From assembly GCA_031216915.1 (NCBI GenBank), contig CM062294.1, positions 31,015,128 to 31,079,127 of the forward strand: a DNA stretch of 64,000 bases, in the 5' to 3' direction. Made by a program: the position numbers and the translations under genes. Below, piece by piece: positions 11,601-23,600 of this stretch (position 1 is the first letter of the stretch; each line of letters begins with the position of its first letter). Origin of the DNA: Pictodentalium vernedei. Lineage: Eukaryota; Mollusca; Scaphopoda; Dentaliida; Dentaliidae. The notes under the pieces are model-generated. The model saw only the letters and a list, made by a program, of their open reading frames with translations. It ran no database searches and was not told where the DNA came from.

Positions 11601-14600
11601 CCACTCGAGTCTTGGCATTAACAGTCTCATCATCGCCTAAGTTCTGTATACTACATGTGCCCTCAAGTAGAACTCTAAGAAGAGTCAGGAGTGAGTTGGG
11701 TACAGGCTCGCTCAAGCAATAAGATGAAAATGATCCCGTGAAAGGAGCTTGAGATATGAGTATGTGTTTACGCAGAAGAAGACCCACATCAACTATCTTT
11801 TTTGCCTCTTCCTCAGACACTATACGAGTTAAAGATTCGGACAACAAGGAGCCAACTCGAAACCTACTTGAAATAAACACATCTCTACCCTGTGTGAAGG
11901 CGTCCCAGCCATCGCCCAATTTCTGCAACAAATGTTCTTTGAATCGAGTGGAATGTATTTCTTCACTAAGCCAATCAGAACCGACTTGCTTCAACCTCCG
12001 ACTGTACAGATTCTTGAGATCGACAAGCTTCATCGCGGAATCGTTGTGTTCAACAAATGTTATGAGCTCTGCCATAACGAGAGGGTCATAGGGCAGGCCT
12101 GACGCGGAATGTTCGGCGTTCTTCGACTTTTTAGATTTAGCCGCTCGTGCTTCATTGGCAAGCTTACAATAACAGGTTTTGTGATAGTAAAGATCACTAG
12201 CAGCGGAATCAAATGCTGCATTGACCCGAGAAAAAACAACCCAGTTCTCGGCTTCCTTTGCCATAATTTTGAGTTTATTGTTATCAGACATTGATCTGCA
12301 AATAGGCTCACTGCTGTCACCTTCGCGTTTGTGACAATAAACACACTGGGGCAGTTTCCTGTCACAGCCAGATTCAAAACTTGTCCGTGTTCTTTTAGGA
12401 CTCAGCGTGGAGCAGGATGCCACTGCCTCATTTCGCTCTCGCTTGTGTAGCACGCGCTGTACGATGTGAGTCCGAATACTGTCACGGCATGTCTTATGAT
12501 ATATTGCCTTATTCGTCAACAGTGACATCGACATACACTCATCACTCTCTCTCATCAAACAATCAATGGTCAAATTATATGGAAGCTCAACGCCATTATC
12601 TAGGAAGCGCGTTATGTCTTCCTCAATAGCTTTATAGGCGTCATGAAAACGAGATTCTCTATACGGACGCATCAATTTCTTGGAACTGTCTTGCTGGCAA
12701 AAGCAACAACGTTCCCAGTCAGTACTAGTCCGTACACGAAGAGGATTCTCACTCATTCTGTGAATGATTTTTGTGAACAATCGCGTTCTCGAATTAATTT
12801 CGACAGACAAATCAGAATTGCTTGCGGAATTACGCCAAACAAGAGATTGTATGGCAAAGAGACTGCTTCATAAAGAGCGTTGTTTCTCCGGGATCAGCGT
12901 CATTCAGGTTTGCCTGAATGACGCTGATCCCGGAGAAACAACGCTCTTTTCAAGTTCCAAGAAATTGATGCGTCCGTATAGAGAATCTCGTTTTATTCTA
13001 CATCATCTCCCACGTCTGTTTCCAACACGTGCGTGGATCAGAGTTCACTTTCGCGCCCTTACAATCGGATGTATAGTCGGTAGACCGTCGAAAAGGAGGT
13101 TCCCTTCAGCCGCTGGCGGCCATTTTGGATTGTGCCGCTACTGGTCGCCACCGGTCGGTGTCAACTTGTAGCCGATCGTTTTTGAGAACCTCATAGCCTA
13201 CACTAACAGTGTGCCAAATTTCAAGAAGGTATCACCAAGTGCACAATTCACCTGTATGTGACGAATTCCTCCCCCGCTATTAAGGCCATGTGTGAACATA
13301 TGCCGTCTCGCATCATTGACACGTGTACTGACACAACTGTTACTGTACATCTGTATGGTGAGTTTTTCGATATGCTGCATATGAGGGGAATCCTCTGAAA
13401 AGACTTGCGGATTCTCAGTCAATTCTATCATCATTTCAGTTGATGCGGGAAAATTCATCCATGCATTCCATCCTGTCTTCTTCCCAATGCCGAGCATGCT
13501 GGATGTTACATCACAACCTGTGAAGGCGTGGAAGAAAGTCAGGGCCTTACAGTAATCAGGTCCAAGTTGTGAAGCTATCTCATGAATTGGCATATCTTTA
13601 TATGCCTTTCCAATTCCAAACCCAATCCACAGCTCACTGAGTCCAAGGTCACGGAATGTTGCGAAATGGTGCAAAGACAGAATGACGACATCAGAATCAA
13701 CCGTGCGAAGAAAAGCTATTTTGTGACCTTGTGAGACTGCATGGTTGAGATGAAGCATCATGCGCGTGTCTGCTTCCTCGTGGTTCGATGGAGATATGTC
13801 ACATAAGCTAACATCCTTATTGCATAGTACATATTCTCCTGATGTCGTTAACAACTGGTACTCGGATGTTGATGTTAATTTCAGCAGTTCAGCAGACAGG
13901 AACTTGAAAAATTCGTCTTTATTCTCACTAACTTTCAAGAATGCCTGCCAATTCTTCCCTTTAGGTAAAGGGACGTTCTCGGACACCCGTATCAACCTAA
14001 CTGCTGTCTCACCGAGGCGTTTTGCTCGCGTCTGATTCTTCAAACTGCCTTCGGGGTAACAGTCATAGATCGCATCAACCCTTGTGGTGTTCGTGTTAAT
14101 CAGAGATTCGATGTATGGCAATAATTGCAATCGAGCATATTCTCCAAACAGATCCGCTTTCTGTGGTTTGATTACATGGACTACAGCAGGCATATCCAAG
14201 ATGACAACTGAAGCTTGTCTAGCTGCTGAATTCTTCCCTTGTGCAGGAATAGCTGGTAAACAATTGAGAATTTGAGATTTTGTCCCACTCCGTAGCTTAC
14301 CTCTATCGGATAATGCTGGCGGATCACGTGCATTCTCGTGCATGAAAAACTCATCCATGTTTGAATCAGGCCGGGCTTGCAGTGAAACGAACATCTGGGT
14401 AACTATTGCGGCAGTTGCTTTACTTAACATGAGTTTGTCTCGGCCTTTGTCCAGGTTGGCTGGGGGTGGGTTAAGGAAGGTATATATATTTGCCTTGGGA
14501 ATAACATCATTCAGGGGTACGGTGCATTCCACAAGCCTTTCCTTCAAGAAAGTGGAATATAAATGCTTGCCCCTTTCGGGTAATGACCGTAAACTCTTAC

Positions 14601-17600
14601 TAACTTCGGGGTCCATATATTCACCAGTATCTAATGTCACCAGCTGACCACTAGTTTCATCATAAGGGTTGATAATGAGTCCCTGATTCATCAGATCGAG
14701 GAGAGATTTCAATTGATTCAGAAATTTTTTCTGCTCTGATACCGAACTTTCCGGGTGTTCCGTGTTATCTGATGATGTTGTGTGGAAACTTGCATATTCA
14801 TACTCATCTATAACACGCAGAACTTCTGACCTTGAAAGCTCAATAACGACTTTCTCTTCAGCCTGGCCATAGAGACCTTTTGGACCACTGTCTTCTTTGA
14901 GTAGTTGGATACTATGTTCTTGGCTCTGATCTAAACCCATCATACTGAACTTCCTCTCACTACGCTGGACCACAAAATGGCCTTCCATGAATTTGTTGTG
15001 GATTGAAGGATGCCGCCTGGGTAGCTGAGACATGTCTCTCAGAAATACGGGGACCCACCGACAATAATTTGTATGTCCTAGGGCAAAAAAGTAACTGCAC
15101 AACTCATCGATAGAACACAGTGTACCAGGCCAGTTACCGATTCGTTGGTTCCGAACGAATTGACAGCTTGTCAAGAGAAAGTTCCGAACGATTTCACCCC
15201 AATAGCGCGCAGTTGGAGATTGTGAAAGAATCCTCTGTTCCCACATTTCAAATGACTCATGGGGCCCAGTCTGCTGACAGTAAATCTCATAAGCATTCTT
15301 TCTGAGGATCTCAAGCCAAGCTAGAGTGAGAAGATATGCCTGTCGCGTCCTCTTGACATGTTTCCCACCAAGTAGGGATGATGCTACACCGGGTGTGAAT
15401 ATCTTTGCGAGGTGAAACATTCGCTCCCAACCAGAACCACCCATAAGCTTACCACCAGCTTCTTGGGTGCACATTTCAAGATGCAGGAATCCAATCATAC
15501 ACACCATTCGATCCTCACCTATCTCCTCTGGGAACAGCCATTGACATTTTTTCTGCCTGGCATACAACGGACAGTCACCTTCAATGACAGGTATCTGGCC
15601 GGGGTTTACGAAAGCAGTAGCTTCCCTGACCACATACATAGCATGCTTCTGCATACTGAGTGAGTCCGCTTTCTGCTCACTGAAAACAGGGAATACCCCA
15701 ATAACTGCACGAGGTTTGACATTGTCTTGATCTTCATGTTTTGAAAAGAAGCCTGAAAAGGTCACAGGGACTTCATCAAGCTGCCAGCTGCCATCAACCT
15801 TCCCTTTATTGCTGATCTGTGACACATGAGACAACCAGTCATTCTCTCCCACGTTCAAATCTGCATATTCATTGGGCCGTACATTACATTCATCTGGAGA
15901 TTCAAGCCTGATGTCCCCACCAAAGTCTTCAACGAAAGGAACAAATGCATAGTCGTCTGGGAGTTCAATTTGTGTGTCTTCTGGAACATCTAAACTCAGT
16001 GGTGGGGGATCAGTACCCACATTGTCCCTGCTCAGTTGACCAATGAGTGTGATGGACGTACCATGCATATCAGATCTACCAGATACATCAATGTTATCAG
16101 TGGTTCCTATCGAGAAAACATTACGTTTGCAGTTAGCTGGGACTACAACACCTTCGTTCTTGAACCGCAGTGAAACAGCTCTCGCGAAACTCCTGCGAAC
16201 ATCCATTACGCGATCATAAGAGACAGAGAGTCCCATTTGATGAAAATCTCTGATAAGATTTTTCATACGATCATGGGCATGCAACTTCAAACCCACATAA
16301 AGAGGCATTGGAGTTTCTCTGTCACGTCTCTGGTGAACATTTTGTGCATGTTCGGAGCGTTTCGCTGAATTGCTGATCAACATCTGTGAAATAGTACAAG
16401 CCACTCGAGTCTTGGCATTAACAGTCTCATCATCGCCTAAGTTCTGTATACTACATGTGCCCTCAAGTAGAACTCTAAGAAGAGTCAGGAGTGAGTTGGG
16501 TACAGGCTCGCTCAAGCAATAAGATGAAAATGATCCCGTGAAAGGAGCTTGAGATATGAGTATGTGTTTACGCAGAAGAAGACCCACATCAACTATCTTT
16601 TTTGCCTCTTCCTCAGACACTATACGAGTTAAAGATTCGGACAACAAGGAGCCAACTCGAAACCTACTTGAAATAAACACATCTCTACCCTGTGTGAAGG
16701 CGTCCCAGCCATCGCCCAATTTCTGCAACAAATGTTCTTTGAATCGAGTGGAATGTATTTCTTCACTAAGCCAATCAGAACCGACTTGCTTCAACCTCCG
16801 ACTGTACAGATTCTTGAGATCGACAAGCTTCATCGCGGAATCGTTGTGTTCAACAAATGTTATGAGCTCTGCCATAACGAGAGGGTCATAGGGCAGGCCT
16901 GACGCGGAATGTTCGGCGTTCTTCGACTTTTTAGATTTAGCCGCTCGTGCTTCATTGGCAAGCTTACAATAACAGGTTTTGTGATAGTAAAGATCACTAG
17001 CAGCGGAATCAAATGCTGCATTGACCCGAGAAAAAACAACCCAGTTCTCGGCTTCCTTTGCCATAATTTTGAGTTTATTGTTATCAGACATTGATCTGCA
17101 AATAGGCTCACTGCTGTCACCTTCGCGTTTGTGACAATAAACACACTGGGGCAGTTTCCTGTCACAGCCAGATTCAAAACTTGTCCGTGTTCTTTTAGGA
17201 CTCAGCGTGGAGCAGGATGCCACTGCCTCATTTCGCTCTCGCTTGTGTAGCACGCGCTGTACGATGTGAGTCCGAATACTGTCACGGCATGTCTTATGAT
17301 ATATTGCCTTATTCGTCAACAGTGACATCGACATACACTCATCACTCTCTCTCATCAAACAATCAATGGTCAAATTATATGGAAGCTCAACGCCATTATC
17401 TAGGAAGCGCGTTATGTCTTCCTCAATAGCTTTATAGGCGTCATGAAAACGAGATTCTCTATACGGACGCATCAATTTCTTGGAACTGTCTTGCTGGCAA
17501 AAGCAACAACGTTCCCAGTCAGTACTAGTCCGTACACGAAGAGGATTCTCACTCATTCTGTGAATGATTTTTGTGAACAATCGCGTTCTCGAATTAATTT

Positions 17601-20600
17601 CGACAGACAAATCAGAATTGCTTGCGGAATTACGCCAAACAAGAGATTGTATGGCAAAGAGACTGCTTCATAAAGAGCGTTGTTTCTCCGGGATCAGCGT
17701 CATTCAGGTTTGCCTGAATGACGCTGATCCCGGAGAAACAACGCTCTTTTCAAGTTCCAAGAAATTGATGCGTCCGTATAGAGAATCTCGTTTTATTCTA
17801 CATCATCTCCCACGTCTGTTTCCAACACGTGCGTGGATCAGAGTTCACTTTCGCGCCCTTACAATCGGATGTATAGTCGGTAGACCGTCGAAAAGGAGGT
17901 TCCCTTCAGCCGCTGGCGGCCATTTTGGATTGTGCCGCTACTGGTCGCCACCGGTCGGTGTCAACTTGTAGCCGATCGTTTTTGAGAACCTCATAGCCTA
18001 CACTAACAGTGTGCCAAATTTCAAGAAGGTATCACCAAGTGCACAATTCACCTGTATGTGACGAATTCCTCCCCCGCTAATTGTGAAACGCCCAGAATCG
18101 ATAAATTAGATGGTTGCTCAGCGAGTTTGTGTGGTAGACCAATCAAGTCCGAAGGCTTCACGTAGAAAATATCTTCCCCAGGTAACGATTATAGAATCTA
18201 CCAGTCGATGGCTCTGAAATGACAAGGAATATACCATCACGGCCCAAATGTTAATAAATGTTCCCCAGGTTCATTGTATGTATGTTTTCACCCATGGTTT
18301 CTTGAGTTAAATTTAGATGAATGATTCATTAAAACTGGTCATGGCTGCTTATCTTGAAAATACTCAGTGGGTTAAGAGTTAATGTGTGGCCGTCCTGAAT
18401 AAAATCAGGTTTCTGTCTACCGAATGTATCCACAAAACCGACTGTGTCCGCATACCGATTACGGGAAGCTACGGACGTTATCGGCGCCGCAACACTCCCG
18501 ATAATCAGATCCTAATGCTGTTGAGCATCTGACGACTACGGAGCGACTGCACCAATGTACAAAGTACTACCATGTGAGTACAACCATCTGTACTTCACGT
18601 TATTTTCATACCCGAGTCTGCGCAATAGGATTTTCGTTCAGGGCGATGTCCAAACAAAATCGCTGCAGTCATTTTTTTCTGCAAAAGTTTACATTTGCTT
18701 TTCATCAGCGAAGCATAATGCCGTTCCTCGTGGGGAAGTTGTGTCAATCTTTATGTTTACTCGACGATGTTTACTGGAACGTTGCAAAGTCTATGCGGAA
18801 ATTGTGAAAACATAGAAAGAAACTATAGAGAAAGGGAATTTATGGAGACATATTTTCGAGAGTAAAATATCTTGAAAGAAATCAAAGCATTTAAGGATGT
18901 TCATGCAGGAATCGGATAACATTTTTCACGAAAGCAGAAATAACTTCTGTGCACAACATTCAATTAACCCTTTACCTAACGTAACGGCCAAAACCGGCCA
19001 GCGCTATTCTCAAAAATCGCCAATTAATTTTCATTATTTTTTTCATTTTTTGTCTCAAAAACATAGGTTATGACCCCTCGTTGGAATGAGCTCGTCGAGC
19101 TCGTTCCAACGAGGGGTCATAACCTATGTTTTTGAGACAAAAAATGAAAAAAATTAGTTATTCAAGAATTATTTTTGCAAGTGTCGTCTGCTTTTCAGGT
19201 TAGGTAAAGGGTTAAAAGTAGTAAGGTATACCACTTGGGAGAACCAATTTAACACTGAAATTCCCATAGACATTAGTTCGCCAGAGTACATCCACGTTCG
19301 TGTACTCTGGCGAACGGATTTAACACTGGCACTCTGTCGAAAAAATGTCTATGGGAATTTTCAGTGTTAAATCATTGCGCCAGAGTACACACGAAAAGAT
19401 GGCACTCTGGCCCCCCAAAAATGGGAATTTTCAGTGTTAACTAAGTTTGCCAGAGACCACACGAAAAGATGGCACTCTGGCAAAAAAAAATGTCTATGGG
19501 AATTTTCAGTGTTAAACCAGTTCGCCAGAGTACACACACACCTGGATGTTTTCTGGCGAACAAATGATTATGGGAATTTCAGTGTTACATTACTTCGCCC
19601 AAGTGGCACCCCTTACTACTATTATACTTAAAAAAATCAGAAATTGATATTTTTTGGCTATGCTCACTTTTTTGAGTGATGAAATACATGTGTGAATTTC
19701 GAGAATGCATTAGATGGCCATAAGATGCGATTTCCAGGAATTCCAAAAAAAAAATGCACATAAGGACCCTTGGGTGACCTCTGTGATCTTGACTCATATA
19801 TTAAACCTCCATAGAGTTTCGACTCTTTTGGTGTTGGTCCTGCGTCCATTTCTCATGCTTGAAACGTGACCCACGTTCAAAATGTTTGGGTCTATCCACC
19901 TTTTTGAGTGCAGTGATGTAAGACATTCGGGATTGGAATGAGGGTCATAAAATGATTTCTTCCAGGGATTCTGACAAATGAACTCAATGACCCCTGCGTG
20001 ACCTCATTGGCCTTGATCCATATATTGAGCCTCCATTGAGTTTTGACGCATTGGGTGTTGTCCCAGGTCCAAGTACATGTATGAACCTCGGTAATGCAAT
20101 AAATTGAATTTTCAGCAATTCTGCATAAATTTGAGATAAAAAAACCCCCATAATTACACAATTTCAAATGCCAGAAAACAATGGGTAAAGTTTGATAGGT
20201 GTGTGGTTTATAAATACCAAGCTTCGTGAATGACAAGATAGCATTTTAAATGAAAACCGTCGAAAATGGTTTAACCCTTTGAACTCTGGTGGTATTTCCA
20301 TGTCAGTTCCATGGCGGCAATTAGAAGAGTCCATATTCATTATTTAGGGTAGACCAATCAATATTTTCAACATGCAGCCTCGTGGCTGCTTCCCCACACA
20401 TTTACTGAACTGCTATCCTATATGATGGCGTTATGACCGGCCGCTCGGTTTTCAAAGGGTTAAACGACAAAATAATGGGACTTATGGTAAAAACGTCACA
20501 TCTCGGGTGTTTAAAGTCGGATTTTTACAATTCTTTCGCCTTTGTATTCGGGATGACTCGCACTAAAATATTCTAAGATTTCAACTCGATTAAGGGAAAA

Positions 20601-23600
20601 TTAATTTTGATTTCAGCTCCGTGAAGTAAAATCAATAGTATAAATAATGAAAGATGAAACAATAAAAGATGGTTTTGTAATGAAAATTGTCCGAAATGGT
20701 TTAACCCTTTAAACTCTAGTAGTATCTTCGATGCCAGTTCAATGGCAGCAATCAGAAGAGTCATTATTTAGGGTAGACCAATCAATATTTGAAAATATTA
20801 AAAATACTGATTTGTCTACCCCACACATTTCCTGAACAGCCACCCTATGACGTACCATGTTCCTGGCCGGAAAAACGGCCGCTCGGGTTCAGAGGCTTAA
20901 ATGCTGACATAATATGCCCGATGGTATTAATGTCTTATCTCGGTGTTTGAAGTAGGATTTTCAATTTTTTTCAGCTTGAGGCCATAAGTAATAGAGCCTC
21001 TAAAATTTCAACTCTGTGGAATGAAATTTAATTTTGACGTTTTCGGTTTGTCGCGTAAGTGCGTATACAAATGTGCCTATGCATCACTCTAGCTGTCCCT
21101 GGGGCTATGTGTTTAGTTTCTGTAGCCGTTTCTTTTTCGCGTTGTTCAAGTAGTTGAATAAAATTGGAGGGGGGGGGGGGGGGAGGGGTAAAATCATTAA
21201 CACAAAAATGCGTCGAAAATGACTTTAAATCAAAAAATCCAAAAAGAACTATTTTAAAATTTTTTTTCGAGGTTTGCAACATACCAAATTTTCATGTAAA
21301 TCGGACAAACTACCGCCCTACCGTCACCCCGACGGCAGCTCCAGACGAATTGTTTACCGGCTGAAACCTCACTGCATCGTTAGATATGATTTTCATTGGA
21401 GAAAATATTTCCAAAATTTGGAGAGCGAGCGTTTAACAACGGGGCAGATATTAAACGTTAACAAGGAAAAAAAACAACCCACTAATAATGTTATTTTAGA
21501 TAAAAGTTTAAATTTAAACATATAACAAATGCACACAATAGAAAGTAAAAATGAGGAAAATTTTATGGCTGTACGTTATTGTTGGTTGAATGAAAATTGT
21601 GCAAAATAACCCCCAAATTTGAAGTGACGTAAAAATAATAAAAGATGGCGATAAATAATACCCCCCCCCCCCCCCTGCCCCCAGCTATTTCCTAATTTTA
21701 GAGCTATACAACATACTATATATTTCGGTGTGGTTGAAGTAGATGTTATACAAACGTGGAGGGGGTGATTAAAACCACTGACGTGAAAACGCATCTAAAA
21801 CGACTTCAGACCAAACATCCACAAGAGCTAATTTTTATTTTTCGACCTTTCAACTAAATTTTCATGTAAATCGGACAAACTTTAATTGTTCACACGTTGA
21901 CGCCCTACCGTCGCCCCAACGACAGCCCCAGACGAATTGTTCACCGGCTGAAAACTCATTGCGTTGTTAAATATGATTTCTATTGGAGAAGATATTTAAA
22001 AAAATTCGAGAGCGAGCGTTCAACAACGGGGCAGATATTAAACGTTCATAAGAAAAAAAAAAGACGTTATTTTGGATAAAGGTTTAAACTTTAACCCTTT
22101 GAACTCCGGTGGTATCTTCCAGGCTAGTTGAATGACAGCAATTAGAAGAGTCCTTATTCATTATTTGGGGTAGACCAATCTATATTTTCAACGTGTAGCC
22201 TCGGGGCTGCGCGTTGAATATATCGATTGGTCTACCCCACACATTTACTGAACAGCCATCCTATTTAATGACGTAATGACGTATCATGTACCTGGTCGGA
22301 AAAGCGGCCGCTCGGGTTCAAAGGGTTGAATTATAACAAATGAATTCAACAGAACCACCATGGAAGTAAAAATGTGCAAAATTTCAGAGCTGTGCGTTAT
22401 TGTGCGGTTCAATGAGAATTGTGCAAAATAACCCCTAAATTTGAAGTGACATAAAAAAGGTAAAACGCGTCGATAAAGCAAAAACAAAAAAAAACCCCAA
22501 AAACCCCAAAACCGCAAAACAAAACATAAAAACCCCGAACCCAAGCTATCTCCTAATTTTTGAGCTATACAACATTTCATAATTTTTTGTGACGTCGACG
22601 TCAATGACGTCACGCAAAAATAGGTCACAGCCTTTCAAAAATGTCGGTACCACATATTTAGATAGGGTTTTTGTTGATATTTCAAAAATTTAAAGGAAGA
22701 GGATTTGATACCATAGCTGATATTAAAAGATAAAGCCAAACACTTAAATTCGCTTCAGTCACGTTGCGGACAGAAATTCTGGAATTGTCATCCATCAATT
22801 TTCAGAAGAAATCAAGGTCTGTAATTGTTTCGTGAGAATTAGCACACAGGAAGTACCATGAACCGTATATGAATAATGAAAGTGTCAATGAGACTGTAGC
22901 TCAACTTAACAAACAAGTTACAAGAAAAATGGCAAAATTGAAGATCATTGGTTTCAATGTTATTTGGTGAAACTTCAACATAACAGCATTATGTGTGCAC
23001 AACGTACCAGCAATCCATGCATTTTAAAATATAAACTGTAAGGCTGGCTAAAGGAAGAATGTTGATAAAAATGCAGTAAGTTTAAAGGTCATTGTAAACA
23101 ACAACGATTTCATAGAAATGAATGCTAATCCATAGCTCTTATCCAGAGGTCTCACCTAATGATCACACCAAGTTAAAATACAATCCTATGATAAATGCGC
23201 CCTGTTGGCGCTAACGACAATACTTTTTTATGGAAATAAAAGAAAATTGATAGTTCTCATCTAGAGGTCACACCCCGAACACGCATAGCAAGTCTCAAAG
23301 CGATCCGATCATAAATGTGCCATGTAGGGCATGCCAGAGGAATATATTGATGCCTGACTAAACTAAGTTTGAAGGTTGTTGCCAAGTTAATGCCAATGGC
23401 AACGTGTTTTGACAGAAATGGAAGAAAATCAATAGCTTCATGCCGAAGGGAAATATCGATACCCAACTAAACTAAGTTCAAAGGTAGTTTCCAACGGCAA
23501 CAGAACATTCTTTGACGGAAAAGGAAATGAAAGTGTCAATGACACTGTAGCTCAACTTGACAAACTTGAACTTGGTAAGTTATAAATGAAATGACAAAAT

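Larger units (their letters stand above)
8480..13279. repeat. 4,800-bp tandem duplication, unit 1
   Basis: Identical, as far as read by eye, to 13280-18079. It begins inside the transposase gene (codons for the last ~110 residues lie outside) and ends at the final base of the right TIR. Confidence 0.93.
6722..18079 (-). mobile_element. Academ-type DNA transposon with internal tandem duplication
   Basis: Terminal inverted repeats begin TAGCGGGGGAGGAATTCG at 6722 and end with the inverse at 18079. They extend imperfectly for about 170 bp on each side, including GTGCACTTGGTGATACCTTC, CGATCGGCTACAAGTTG and CCAAAATGGCCGCCA. A 3-bp target duplication ATT flanks the element (6719-6721 and 18080-18082). 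The encoded protein has a FEN1/XPG-like nuclease and a Cys-rich C-terminus. As I recall, 3-bp duplications, an XPG nuclease and a Cys zinc finger are the defining traits of the Academ superfamily. The element holds an exact 4,800-bp tandem duplication; without it the transposon would be 6,558 bp. It lies in DSD intron 4, in the same orientation as DSD. Confidence 0.85.

Noticed and set aside
12764-13171. 135-codon plus-strand ORF upstream of the transposase (repeated at 17564-17971)
   Set aside because: It arises from the hairpin, the inverted coding segment and the TIR; an antisense shadow.
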